Shown piece by piece: positions 46,347 through 57,960 of a stretch of 64,000 nt of DNA. A program made the translations under genes and the position numbers. The DNA comes from Haematobia irritans (Eukaryota > Arthropoda > Insecta > Diptera > Muscidae): NCBI RefSeq assembly GCF_050003625.1, contig NC_134398.1, positions 18,178,997 through 18,242,996 on the forward strand, given 5' to 3'. Below the pieces are notes generated by a model. The model had not been told where the DNA came from. It made no database searches and saw nothing but the letters and a program-made list of their open reading frames with translations. Within the stretch, counting starts at the first letter, position 1. Every line of letters starts with the position of its first letter.

Positions 46347-47640
46347 TAAATTAAGTTTTGACGAAATTTTTTAAATAAATGCAATTTCGATGAAATTTTG
46401 TATAGAAAAACGAAAACGACAAAATTGTGAGTAGAAATAAAATTTCGACAAAATTTTGTGTTGAGATAAAATTTCGACACAAATTTCTACGAAAAAAAAA
46501 TTTGCAATAAAAATAAATTTTCAAAGAAATTTTCTACAAAAAATAATCGACGAAATTTTCTATTGAGATAAAATTTCGATAAAAATTTTAATTAAGATAA
46601 AATTTTGATGAAATTTTGTATTGAGATAAAATTTCGACGAAATTTTGTATAGAAATAAAATTTCAACAAAATTTTGTAATGAATTAAAATTTCGACGAAA
46701 TTTTGAGTAGAAATAAAATTTCGACAAAATTTTTATATTGAGACCCAATTTCGTCACAAAATAAAATTTCGAAGAAATTTTCTGTAAAAATAAAATTTCG
46801 ACGAAATTTCCTATACAATTAAAATTTCAACGAAACTTTCTATAGAAATGAAATTACGAAGAAATTTTCTATAGAAAAAAAAATTTGACGAAATTTTCTA
46901 TAGAAACAAAATTTCGACGAAATATTGAATATAAATAAAATTTCGACGAAATTTTCTAGAGAAATACAATTTCGACGAAATTTTCTATAGAAATAAAATT
47001 TCGACGAATTTGTGAGTAGAAATTAAATTTCGATAAAATTTTGTATTGAAATTGTATAGAAATAAGATTTCGACTCAATTTCTTCTGAAATAAAATTTCG
47101 AAGAAATTCTTTATAAAAATAAAGTTTTGACGCAATTTCGTCTAAAAATACCATTTCGAAGAAATTTTCTATAAAAATAAAATTTCGACGCAATTTCATC
47201 TGAAATACTATTTCGAAGAAATTCTATATAAAAATAAAATTTCGAAGAAATTCTATATAAAAATAAAATTTCGACGAAATTTAATATAAAAATAAAATTT
47301 CGACGAAATTTTATATAGAAATAAAATTTTGACGAAAATTTCTATAGAAATAAAATTTCTACGAAATTTTCTATTGAAATAAAATTTTTACGAAATTTTC
47401 TATAGAAATGAAATTTCGACGAAGTTATGAGTGGAAAATAAATTTCGACGAAATTTTGTATAGAAATAAAATTTCATAGAAATTTTTCATTGAGATAAAA
47501 TTTCGACTAAATTTTATATAGATATAAAATTTTGACAAAATTTTGTATAGAAATAAAATTTCGACGAAATTTGCTATAAAAATAAAATTTCGACGAAATT
47601 TTCTATAAAAATAAAGTCCTGACGAAATTTTCAAAAAAAA

Positions 47641-49040
47641 ACAAATTCTTTGAAGATGTATTTATTTAATACTATAGAAGAATAGATTTTGCCAACTTTG
47701 ACAAATATTGGGTTTTATATCTGAAGTTGAACCACACAAAAGACTAGATAGACTTAGAAGATAATTCTGAGTCAATCGGCATATGTTTTATGGGGTCTAA
47801 AAGAAATATTTCTGATAGGGACAGTTTTTGACAGTTATTAACTTTACTAATACGTGATTTAGGGTATAATAAAATATTATTGATATGCTCAATAGTTCAT
47901 CTACGTCCATAAATTGATAAAGTCTTTATATAAATTGATCTTTAAATTAAATTTTAAAAGCGATTTTTCCTGACTTTCCCACAATAACACCCATTTTCAT
48001 GAAGCTCCGTTAGTGCTACATTAGCAAACGAACTTTAAAACCGTGCTATGGACATACCTGTCATGTTGCCTATATTATAACATACGCCAGTTACGAATTT
48101 AACTCTTGAAGATTTTTCAGCTAAAGTTAAGCAGAAAGAAAATATTAAAATTTTTCTTTCCGTTAATATTTCAGGCAGTTGAAGCCTAACGGAGCTGCAT
48201 GAAAATAGCCGTAAGTCGGAAAGTCTGGACGAATTGCTTTTAAAAATTAATTTTGAATAGTTTTTTTTTTTAATTAATTCTTTATTCGTTTTTTTTTTTT
48301 TTTTTTTTGTATAACCTCAAGCCTTTAGTTTGTGCATACTTAACTAAAATTCGCTTACTGTCACCATCTTCCTTATCATTACTTAAAACTTTCCGAACTT
48401 CGCCAATATACAAGTTTTCTTAAACATAACAATTTTCTTTGATTTTTATTGTAAATTTCAAATTCCCCACTGTTTACGACTTCTTGTTTTTTTATTAACT
48501 CATAAAATTGCTAATTTTTGGCCAATAAGTTTTTCGTTATAGCCTAAAAGCATACTTTGTTTTATTATGCAAATAACAGCCTATAAATAGACAATAGTCC
48601 ATAAACAAGTTGTAAATCTTTAAAACGCTTTAAGGAAGGGTTTAATGCGCCAATCAAATTGAATAAATTTTATTATGAGATAAATGTTACTGTAGTAGAA
48701 TAATTACATTGATGTTTTCATTTTAATCTATAAAAGCATTTGATTTAATTTAAAAGGGATCCATAAGAATTAATTAAAATTATATAGAGATTAGGAAGTT
48801 CAAGTAAAGGAACATATTTATAAAATATCTCCAAGGTAATAAATATAATTTATTGTAGTTAAATTTCTAGTCATATTTATGAAAGGATGCTTAGACTTAA
48901 AACGATGTAATAGTGATACCTTCATGTATGTTATAAGAAATGTAAAAGTTAAGCCAAAGGTAATAAAAATATATTTTTAAAAATGGATTTGATTATTCCA
49001 TATTAAATATTAATAACTACGTTCACCGTAGACATTCTAT
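47641..49040. other. No gene seen; decayed TATACCC family D fragment at 47690-47876
   Basis: AT-rich sequence. At 47690-47876 'GAGTCAATCGGCATATG' followed by 'TGATTTAGGGTATAATAA' resembles the family D end at 29390-29566. A ~20-nt T run sits at 48289-48309. The remainder shows no gene or recognised repeat. Confidence 0.45.
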
Positions 49041-49246
49041 CAAATATCCATTATAGAATGAGGGTTATATACATTTTATCATACCGTATGTAAGGTCTCA
49101 GCCTACATATATTCTTGATCGTAGTGAAACTCTGCACCGGTCCATCGATATCCGTCCGTCTTGCTATCTTCGGAACGAATCAAGCTTTCGGGTTCAAACT
49201 TCGAACAAGTAGTTTTTATTGATATCGGTAGGACGGTATTACAAAC
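49041..49246 (+). mobile_element. TATACCC family A, decayed 5' end
   Basis: The leader is recognisable ('GTCCATCGATATCCGTCCG', 'CTTCGGAACGAATCAAGC', 'AGTAGTTTTTATTGATATC') up to the point where units would start. There an array with a CATGGTTGCAAC terminus begins. The same leader-to-array switch is seen at 172. Confidence 0.7.
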
Positions 49247-50105
49247 ATGGTTGCAACTCCTGCCAAAAATAATCTACCAAAATTTCAAGAAAACTTTACC
49301 AAAAAACTGCCAAATTTAAAAAAGTCTTATTTTTAAGTTTTTGATTAAATTTTTGTGGTAGGAACATATATATGTTTCTTCAAAAGAAATGTTTTATTTT
49401 TCACATTAGAAGTTTATTTCAGTGTTTGCAAAATTATATATTATGATCTCTTCTATTAGCGACAATGTTTTGAATTTTGCATGTGTTAAATTTTAAATGT
49501 TTTGGCGATTTTAGCTTGTATCAACTAGTGATAACTTATAATGGACTTTACTACTATGGCCTAACACGAATTTTTAAAGACATGAAAATTTTGTCAATAT
49601 TTTATTTCTTTTAAAAAATTTGTTAAAATTCTATTTTTTAGAAAATGTTTTCAAAATTTTATTTCTATAGAAAATTTGATCACAATTTTATTTCTATAGA
49701 AAATGTTGTCAAAATTTTATTTCTATAGAAAATTTTGTCAACATTTTATTTCTATAGCAATTTTTTTCATTATTTTATTTTTATAGAAAGTTTGATCAAA
49801 ATTTTATGTCAATAGAAAATGTTGTAAAAAATATATTTCCGTGGAAAATTTTGTCAAAATTTTATTTCTATAGAAAATTTTGTCAAAATTTTATTTCTAT
49901 AGAAAATTTTATCAAAATTTTATTTCTATAGAAAATTTTGTCAAAATTTTATTTCGATAGAAAATTTTATCAAAATTTTATTTCTATAGAAAATTTTGTC
50001 AAAATTTTATTTCTGAAGAATATTTTGTAACAATTTTTTATCTGTAGAAAATTTTATCAAAATTTAATTCCTATAGAAACTTTTGTCTAAATTTTATTTC
50101 TGTTG
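49247..50105 (+). repeat. TIR-type end (CATGGTTGCAAC) followed by 29-bp array
   Basis: It starts CATGGTTGCAACTCCTGCC and then 'ATAATCTACCAAAATTTC', as at 3826. An unrelated ~330-bp stretch precedes the forward minisatellite at 49580-50105, which contains well-conserved TTTTGTCAAAA/TTTCTATAGAAA units. No matching right terminus is seen. Confidence 0.65.
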
Positions 50106-50499
50106 TTTTTGATCTCAGCTTAAAACCATGCTTAAATCAAAAACAACAATAACGATTGAAGAGAAACCAACAATAATATTTATAGAGGAAGCAAGCTCAA
50201 AAACAAACCCGAAATCGATGATTTGAGTTTGGCAAAGGAAAGGAGATATGCTTGCAAATTTGTTTAGGCAATAGCCGACTATCAAACCTTTTTTCGGAAG
50301 ATTCAAGTGTAGTTCACTTTGGGTTGATTGAATTACCCGAATTTATTCTGATAATTGGTTGATGGTTTTGCTGCAAGTAGAGGATGCTGATGAGGAATGT
50401 GGTAATTCCGAAACATCTGTACATCCAACCATCTTGCAGTCTATAGGGCTTTGCCCAAATAAATTTGACAATCATACTTTTCCTCTGTTGGTTACGCTA

Positions 50500-51805
50500 A
50501 AGGGTGATACGGTCAAAATTTGGTCAAGGGAAAACGCGTGTAAATCGGTGAAATCGTTTATTTAAAAAATTAAATTAAATTTCTTTTTCAAGTTCAATTA
50601 GTATAAAATTCAGGAAAAATATTTAGTTAGGCTTTCGCTTTTCCAAATCCGAATTGGCGGGCCTCACGCTTGACACCTGCCATCAGATTTCGTACAGCCA
50701 CCTTGTCCACCTTCTTCGACGCAGAAAGCCAGTTTGCCTTGAACTGCTGCTCGTCCTTAGCAGTTTTTTTTGGTCTTCTTTAGGTTCCGCTTGACAATTG
50801 CCCAGTATTTCTCAATTGGGCGGAGTTCTGGCGTGTTGGGAGGTTTCTTGTCCTTGGGAACCACCTGCACGTTGTTGGCGGCGTACCACTCCATGGCCTT
50901 TCTACCGTAATGGCAAGATGCCAAATCCGGCCAAAACAGTACGGAACAACCGTGTTTCTTCAAGAAAGGCAGCAGACGTTTATTCAAACACTCTTTCACG
51001 TAAATTTCTTGGTTGACAGTCCCCCCGGAAGCTATGAAAATGCTGCTTTTCAAGCCACAGGTACAGATGGCTTGCCAAACCAGATATTTCTTTGCGAACT
51101 TTGACAGTTTTATGTGCTTGAAAATATCTGCTACCTTTCCCCTTCCTTTTGCCGTATAAAACTCCTGTCCCGGAAGCTGCTTGTAGTCGGCTTTGACGTA
51201 GGTTTCGTCGTCCATTACCACGCAGTCAAACTTCGTCAGCATCGTCGTGTACAGCCTCCGGGATCGCGCTTTGGCCGTCGTATTTTGTTTATCATCACGA
51301 TTTGGAGTCACTACCTTCTTGTAAGTCGATAGTCCGGCTCGTTTTTTGGCTCGATGCACGGTTGTAGACGATACACCCAGCTTATTTGCGGCATCTCGGA
51401 GAGAGAGAGGTTAGGGTTTCGCTTGAAACTACCAGCACCTCTCTTTGTCGTCTCAGCGGCTTCCGGTTTTCGATTTCCCCCCGATCCCGACTTCCTGGCT
51501 GTCGACAAACGTTCCCCAAACACTTTAATTACATTTGTAACGGTTGATTTGACAACTTTTAGCGATTTTGCCAGCTTTGCGTGCGAGTAGCTCGGATTTT
51601 CGCGATGCGCGAGCAAAATTTTGATACGCTGCTCTTCTTGCTTGGACGGCATTTTGACAACTGAAGAGTGAATTCCAAAATCAAAATAGGAGCAACATTC
51701 TAAACACCCACACCTTCAAAATGAGGGGTGTTCAGGTTTTTTAAATGCAAAATTGAAAAAAATACGTCAAGTTTATATTGATCAAATTTTGACCGTATCA
51801 CCCTT
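50500..51805 (-). mobile_element. Tc1/mariner element of the DD37E group
   Basis: The terminal inverted repeats match perfectly for about 23 bp (starting AAGGGTGATACGGTCAAAAT at each end). TA flanks both sides (50498-50499 and 51806-51807). At 1,306 bp it has the length of an autonomous element and contains one transposase gene on the minus strand. Confidence 0.95.
50627..51652 (-). pseudogene. DD37E transposase with two small frameshifts
   Basis: It starts MPSKQEEQRIKILLAHRE with a helix-turn-helix region (KLAKSLKVVKSTVTNVIK). The catalytic residues follow: D in VVMDDETYV, D in FWPDLASCH and E in RPIEKYW. 37 residues separate the last two, the DD37E spacing known from mosquito ITmD37E-type elements. 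Two lesions break the frame. One is an extra dinucleotide in a CT repeat (51399-51411 on the plus strand, GGAGAGAGAGAGG). The other is an extra base in an A-run (50764-50771 region), after which the second frame stops at 50757. With the three extra bases discounted the gene is about 340 codons, normal for the family, ending at 50627. Both lesions lie in slippage-prone runs, so the copy is either freshly inactivated or mis-sequenced. Confidence 0.93.
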
Positions 51806-51894
51806 TACACTTGTAGTTTAGTCAATGCATGGTTTTAAGCTGAAATCAAAAACAACAATAATGATTGAAGAGAAACAAACAATAACAAACAAAA

Positions 51895-52445
51895 CGAAAA
51901 TTTTATTTCGATAGAAAATTTTATAAAAATTTTATTTCTATAGAAAATTTTGTCAAAATTTTATTTCGATAGAAAATTTTTTCAAAATTTTATTTCTTAT
52001 AAATTTTATTTCTATATCAAATTTTGTCAAAAATTTATTTCTATAGAAAATTTTGTCAGAATTTTATTCCTATTGAAATTTTGTCATAATTTTATTATAT
52101 ATATTTTTTTTTTTTTTGGTAAATTTGTCAACATTTTATTTCTATAGAAAATAAAATTTGAACAAAATTTTCTATATAAATAAAATTTTGACAAAATTTT
52201 CTATAGAAATAAAATTTTGACGAAATTGTCTATAGAAATAAAATTTTGACAAAATTTTTTATAGAAATAAAATTTTGACAAAATTTTCTATAGAAATAAA
52301 ATTTTGACGAAATTTTCTATAGAAATAAAATTTTGGCAAAATTTTCAATAGAATTAAAATATTGAAAACATTTTCTATCAAAATAAAATTTTGCCAACAT
52401 TTTCTAAATAAAGAGATAAATAAAATTTGACAAAATTTTCTATGG
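51895..52445. repeat. Head-to-head 29-bp arrays forming a large inverted repeat
   Basis: Forward units at 51895-52147 are followed directly by inverted units at 52148-52445. The switch is at the palindrome TTTCTATAGAAA near 52139-52150. Each arm is about 250-300 bp; the two arms can pair imperfectly. Confidence 0.85.
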
Positions 52446-53471
52446 ACGGATATGGACCAAGTTTGGCATGGGTGTTAGATACCATATACTAACACCATGT
52501 ACCGAATTTCAACCGGATCGGATGAATTTTGCTCCTCTAAGTGGCTCCGGAGGTAAAATCTGGGGATCGGTTTATATGGGGGCTTTTTATAATTATGAAC
52601 CGATGTGGACCAATTTTTGCATGGTTGTTAGATCCCATATACTTACACCATGTACCAAATTTCAGCCAGATCGGATGAAATATGCTACACTGAGAGGCTC
52701 CGCAAGCCAAATCTGGGGGTCGGTTTATATGGGGGCTATATGTAATTAGGGACCGATGTGGACCAATTTCTGCATGGTTGTTAGATACCATGTACTAACA
52801 CCATATCCCAAATTTCAGCCGGATCGGATAAAATGTGTTTCTCTTAGAGGATCCGCAAGCGAAATTTGGGGGTCCGTTTATATGGTGGCCATACGTAAAA
52901 GTGAACCGATATGGCCCATTTGCAATAACATCCGACCTACATCAATAGCAATAGGGAGCCACCGTGGTACAATGGTTAGCATGCCCGCCTTGCATACACA
53001 AGGTCGTTTGTTCGATTCCTGCTTCGACCGAACACCAAAAAGTTTTCAGCGGTGGATTATCTCACCTCAGTAATGCTGTTGACATTTCTGAGGGTTTCAA
53101 AGCTTCTCTAAGTGATTTCACTGCAATGTGGAACGCCGTTAGGTCTCCGCTATAAAAAGGAAGTCCCTTGTCATTGAGCTTTACATGGAATCGGGCAGCA
53201 CTCAGTTATAAGGTTCACCAATGTGGTATCATAATGGACTGAATAGTCTAAGTGAGCCTGATACATCGGGCTGCCACCTAACCTATCCTATCCAATCCTA
53301 CATCAATAGCAACTACTTGTGCCAAGTTTGAAGTTAGCGTGATTTCAACAGACGGATGGATGGACGGACGGACAGGCTTAGATCGATTCAGAACTTCACC
53401 ACGGCCCAGAATATATTTACTTTCTGGGGTATTAGAGCAATATTTCAATGTGTTATGTGGAGGGTATAAAA
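52446..53471 (-). mobile_element. TATACCC family A element (reverse), carrying a SINE
   Basis: Units with 'GGCTCCGCAAGCCAAATC' lead into the leader with 'ACGGACGGACAGGC' and the 5' end GGAGGGTATAAAAAG at 53457-53471. The tail at the left is missing, so it is a 3' truncated copy. The SINE at 52952-53296 sits at the unit/leader border. Confidence 0.85.
52952..53296 (+). mobile_element. tRNA-derived SINE (GAGCCACCGTGG family), TSD of 16 bp
   Basis: The head has TGGTACAATGGTTAGCATG and a slightly mutated B-box GTTCGATTCC; body and tail are as in 5169-5536. The direct repeat CCTACATCAATAGCAA (52936-52951 and 53297-53312) matches one site in the family A host element. The tail is CCTAACCTATCCTATCC. 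Confidence 0.93.
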
Positions 53472-55163
53472 AGCATTTGATTTAATTGCAAAGGGATCCA
53501 TAGTTAAATTTCTTGTTACATTAAATTTCCTTCGTTTTCTTGCATAGTCAGAATTTGTTCACACAAACTGTTAAGTGATAAGCAACATATTTTTTTTGCA
53601 ACTTTTTGTAAATATCTGTAACTAATTTTCAATCACATTTAAAAATGCCTTAAAATATATATTACATTTATTCATATACTTCTCTAGTTAAAATTTATTC
53701 CACAAGCCCCCTAAATATAGGCAATGTTTTTTAACTATATGTAGATATCTGTTCTTATTGCACTAATATCATTCTAAAATACTTTTGAAACTCCCTAAAA
53801 CTATAACACATACTAAAATTTTCATTCGTATCATTCCATAATCACAATTTGTTGTACAAACCGCCTAATGATAGGCAACAATTTTATTTAATTAGTTGGG
53901 AACCCTCAATGTAGGCACCATTGAAAATCAATCTCGCCAAAAAGCGTTCAAAATGAGCCATAACATATTCCTAAACATACTCCAGATATTCATTTGGCGT
54001 ATAAATCATTTCGCATTTCATTCGTAACAAATTCCTGTGAACAACATGCTGATTTTTATAACATTTCTTAGCTGTCATACTTAATAGAACAAGACCGAGC
54101 GAAAAAAACAATCAAGACAACAAAAATAATTTCAAATAAATCTTTAAAATAAATTCCCCAAGAACACAGAAAAACCTCAAATAAAGTACCGCAAATCAAC
54201 CATTACCAATCTAATAACAGTAATAATAATAATACAATGGAATATCAAAACCTTCGAAAAAAAAGAAAAGCACAAAATATATTTTAAGCTTCCCCTATAG
54301 AAGGCTAGAAAGGAGAGCTTAAGGAAAAAACTTGAAGCAAAACAAGCAAACTGAAATCAAATAGAAATGCCACACTTTTTCCCAAAAAAAAAAACACGCA
54401 GAAACAGTACAAGGCAAGCGGCATATAACGAAGACGAACAAAAAGTATAAATAATTCAATCAGTAACAATTTATGCGCGAAATGAAAAACGACTTCCTCA
54501 GCGATAACGATAACCCAGAAAGTGAAAAAAGACTCAAACGCAGCAAAAGAACCAGAATGTAACGAAAAAAATAAAATCCTAGGAATTTACCAAAAAACAA
54601 AAAAAAAAAAAACAAACTCTCAACAAAACCTATTACTGACAACTAACCTACTATTATGTGGCCCACAAAAATGTGGGGTTCCCAAACATCAACACCCCCC
54701 TCCCATTCTCATGGAGTAGCAAGTGGAGAAATTTATTTCGTTTCACTCATTCAAGCAGCACCCCCAGACTACAACTAGAACTCCTTGTATAGAGAGAAAA
54801 CAAATCGAAATAAACATTAAATCATAAAAATTGAACTCATTTGTAACATAAAAAGCACATTAACACATTACGCATTGATTTTTTCTGCTTTTATGCTTGT
54901 GCCCTGGCTAAATACAAATAGGCAAAAGGCAGTAGGGGTACGGGCGGAGTTAATTATCCACAAGCAAACATTACACTACCATTACAAATATCCAATGGTG
55001 GATATCAAATGTATGTAATTAATACCAAATTTTGGGAACAAAAAACATAAAACTCAGGATAGAAATTTTTCGTATGCAATTTAGCATATATGAAACAACC
55101 ATTGAAGTGATAAATAGATTTAGGAAGTAAGTGATAACTTAGACGATTAAAACAAAACTTAAA
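53472..55163. other. No repeat recognised; A-rich, UTR-like stretch with a small ORF
   Basis: Between 54050 and 54850 the plus strand is rich in A and C and poor in T, unlike the neighbouring AT-symmetric DNA. This recalls long insect 5' UTRs. At 54473-54562 a 29-codon frame reads MREMKNDFLSDNDNPESEK and onward with a basic end, a highly charged composition. I cannot identify a gene, promoter or splice site, so a transcribed exon is only a possibility. Confidence 0.3.
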
Positions 55164-56490
55164 AACAACAAGTAAGGAAAGTCTAAAGTCGGGCGGGGCC
55201 GACTATATTATACCCTGCATCACTTTGTAGATCTAAATTTTCGATACCATATCACATCCGTCAAATGTGTTGGGTGCTATATATAAAGGTTTGTCCTAAA
55301 TACATACATTTAAATATCACTCGATTTGGACAGAATTTGATAGACTTTTACAAAATCTATAGACTCAAAATTTAAGTCGGCTAATGCACTAGGGTGGAAC
55401 ACAATGTTAGTAAAAAATATGGGAAACATTTAAATCTGAAGCAATTTTAAGGAAACTTCGCAAAACTTTATTTATGATTTATCGCCCGATATACATGTAT
55501 TAGAAGCTTAGGAAAATAAGAGTCATTTTTACAACTTTTCGACTAAGCAGTGGCGATTTTAAAAGGAAAATGTTGGTATTTTGACCATTTTTGTCGAAAT
55601 CAGAAAAACATATATATGGGAGCTATATCTAAATCTGAACCGATTTCAACCAAATTTGGCACGCATAGCTACAATGCTAATTCTACTCCCTGTGCAAAAT
55701 TTCAATTAAATCGGAGTAAAAGATTGGCCACTGTGATCATATGAGTGTAAATCGGGCGAAAGCTATATATGGGAGCAATATCTAAATCTGAACCGATTTC
55801 AACCAAATTTGGTACGCATAGCTACAATGCTAATTATACTCCCGGTGCAAAATTTCAACTAAATCGGAGTTAAAAATTGGCCTCTGTGGTCAAATGAATG
55901 TAAGTCGGGCGAAAGCTATATATGGGAGCTATATCTAAATCTGAACCGATTTCAACCAAATTTGGCACGCATAGCTATAATGTTAATTCTACTCCCAGTG
56001 CAAAATTTCAACTAAATCGGAGATAAAAATTGGCCTCTGTGGGCAAATGAGTGTAAATCGGGCGAATGCTATATATGGGAGCTATATCTAAATCTGAACC
56101 GATTTGGCTGATATTTTGCAAGTTTTTCGAGAGTTATAAAATATTCGGATGTACGGAATTTGAGGAAGATCGGTTGATATACACGCCAATTATGACCAGA
56201 TCGGTGAAAAATATATATGGCAGCTATATCTAAATCTGAACAGATTTTTTCCAAAATCAATAGGGATCGTCTTTGAGCCGAAATAGGACCCCATACCAAA
56301 TTTTAGGACAATCGGACTAAAACTGCGAGCTGTACTTTGCACACAAAAATACATCAACAGACAGATAGACGGACAGACAGACAGACGGACATCGCTACAT
56401 CGACTCAGAATTTAATTCTAAGACCATCGGTATACTAAACGATGGGTCTCAGACTTTTCCTTCTTGGCGTTACATACAAATGCACAAACT
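55164..56490 (-). mobile_element. TATACCC family B element (reverse), 5' truncated
   Basis: Left end AACAAGTAAGGAAAG with GTCGGGCGGGGCCGAC. Units of the family B type ('TGGGAGCTATATCTAAATC') follow, then the leader with CAGACAGACGGACATCG. The terminal hairpin is absent at the right, where a sequence starting CCCAGCGGGAAA begins. Confidence 0.85.
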
Positions 56491-57310
56491 TCCCAGCGGG
56501 AAATGGAAGCGACGTGGAATCGATGATGGAAGTGCTGTCAGGGTAGCTATAAGGCCTGGGCGCTGCATTACGTGTTCATTTCAAAATAACATTGGATTGG
56601 ATTGGAGACCAAGGCCTTGCCTCTCGCTTCTATTCGTATGCCTTCTAGAGGTGGTGTCGTCGATGCCATGCTATCAGGCCTTCATACTAAGTACAAAAAT
56701 CATGCCTTCCAAAGAAGGCCCTCAAAAAGGCCTGGACAGGAAGGCATAAAAGAAAGCGTGTAAAAATAAATATTTTGAAGGCAAGGTTGTCTATGAACTG
56801 AACATTTGCCCTCATACCGTTTACGTTAGAATTTAATTTGACTTACTTTTCCTATACAGTTTATCTTATTTTTGTGATTTTAATATTACCTGAAGTGTAT
56901 TTTTATTTTTCTGCTCCGTCGGGATTTGAACCGGGGTCCTCGTTATTGGTAGTCCTACACTCATCCACTGGCCTACGACACATTTATGTGATGTGGGCGC
57001 CAAAAGGTAAAGTTAAGCTACACGTGAGGTCATTCCGCGTTCCCTTCTGTTGGAAGTGAACGTATAATCGGTATCGGATCTTTTATATGTTACAGAGAAT
57101 GTCTTCTAGAAGGCCAAAGTTAGGAGTAACTAGACATAAGCAAATTAATAGCTTGGCAGCCAACAAAGAATGAGTATGGGATCATTGGTGGGTTCGAACA
57201 GATTCTACCATAGGCAAAGTTATAGATTTTTGTTACTATTAATTTAATTGTTAATTATTTAGAAAGATTTATGTTTATTTATTTAACCGCAGTATAAAAA
57301 TAAGTAAATA
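56491..57310. other. Unclassified repeat starting CCCAGCGGGAAA, with a SINE-like head
   Basis: It begins CCCAGCGGGAAATGG. Its inverted end TTTCCCGCTGGG occurs at 60815-60826 next to another family B element, and both carry 'AATCATGCCTTC' or its complement. This suggests two broken copies of one element with that terminus. No gene is recognised. Confidence 0.4.
56914..56990 (-). mobile_element. tRNA-like SINE head
   Basis: On the minus strand: A-box-like TAGGCCAGTGGATGAG, then B-box GGTTCAAATCCCG about 35 bp later. Spacing and the boxes fit a tRNA-derived pol III promoter, but the sequence does not close into a good cloverleaf as far as I can judge. SINE head favoured over a true tRNA gene. 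Confidence 0.6.
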
Positions 57311-57960
57311 CGACCGTAATGTCAGGCAGGCCGAGTGTTATGGACCATCCACCATGTATTACGAAGAAAGTTCTACTAAAGACAAGGTATCTTAAAACCT
57401 CTTAACATTGCCTTAATGTACATGGAGGTAGATTAAATACCTATATAAGCTAAACCAGTTCTTGGTCGGTTAACATAAAAATTTCCAATTTCGATTGGAT
57501 CGTATGAAATATGTCCCTGCAGAAGCGCAGGAAACCAAATATGGAAATTGCTTAGGCCGATAGCCTCTAGTTGCTAGTGCACGTATAAATAAGTTTATTG
57601 TAATTTGTAATTATAATAAATAAATAATGGAAATTGCTTTTTATGGAGGCTACATATATTTTTGGAACGATATGGGCCACTTTTGCATCGTTGTTAGAGG
57701 CCAGTTACTAACACCACGTACCACATTTCAACTGGATCGAATGAATTTTTCACCTCCAGAAAGCGCAGGAAATAAAATCGGGGGATCGGTTTGGACTAAT
57801 TTTTGCCTGGTTGTTACAGGCCACGTATCAAATTTCAACCGGATGTGATAAAATTGTCTCCTCAAAGAGGATCGTGGGCTACACCTAAATGTGGTCCGAT
57901 ATAGCTCAGTTGCAATACCATCCGACCTACATAAATAGTAGCTACTTGTACAAAGTATCC
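57311..57960 (-). mobile_element. TATACCC family A, diverged fragment (reverse)
   Basis: A tail-like start (GTCAGGCAGGCCGAGTGTTA, mutated palindrome) and decayed units ('CAACTGGATCGAATGAATTT') run to 'CATCCGACCTACATAAATAG'. Leader and hairpin are missing. Confidence 0.7.

Larger units (their letters stand above)
39113..47640 (-). repeat. 29-bp minisatellite array, CG variant, inverted, split by nested insertions
   Basis: Array segments remain at about 39113-39200, 41389-41509, 43459-43553, 45034-45413 and 46347-47640. They read TTTCGACGAAA + TTTTCTATAGAAATAAAA. The gaps are a family B element, a Helitron, a family C element and rosa copy 2. At the Helitron the sequence on both sides rejoins into an exact array unit. 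The largest uninterrupted part is 46347-47640. Confidence 0.88.
50106..51893. repeat. Dispersed repeat R, split by the DD37E mariner
   Basis: Left part 50106-50499, right part 51806-51893. It continues 'TTTTCCTCTGTTGGTTACGC' / 'ACACTTGTAGTTTAGTCAATG' across the insertion, matching the uninterrupted copy at 18171-18358. Its left boundary holds the foldback GTTGTTTTTGAT...ATCAAAAACAAC. Confidence 0.75.
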
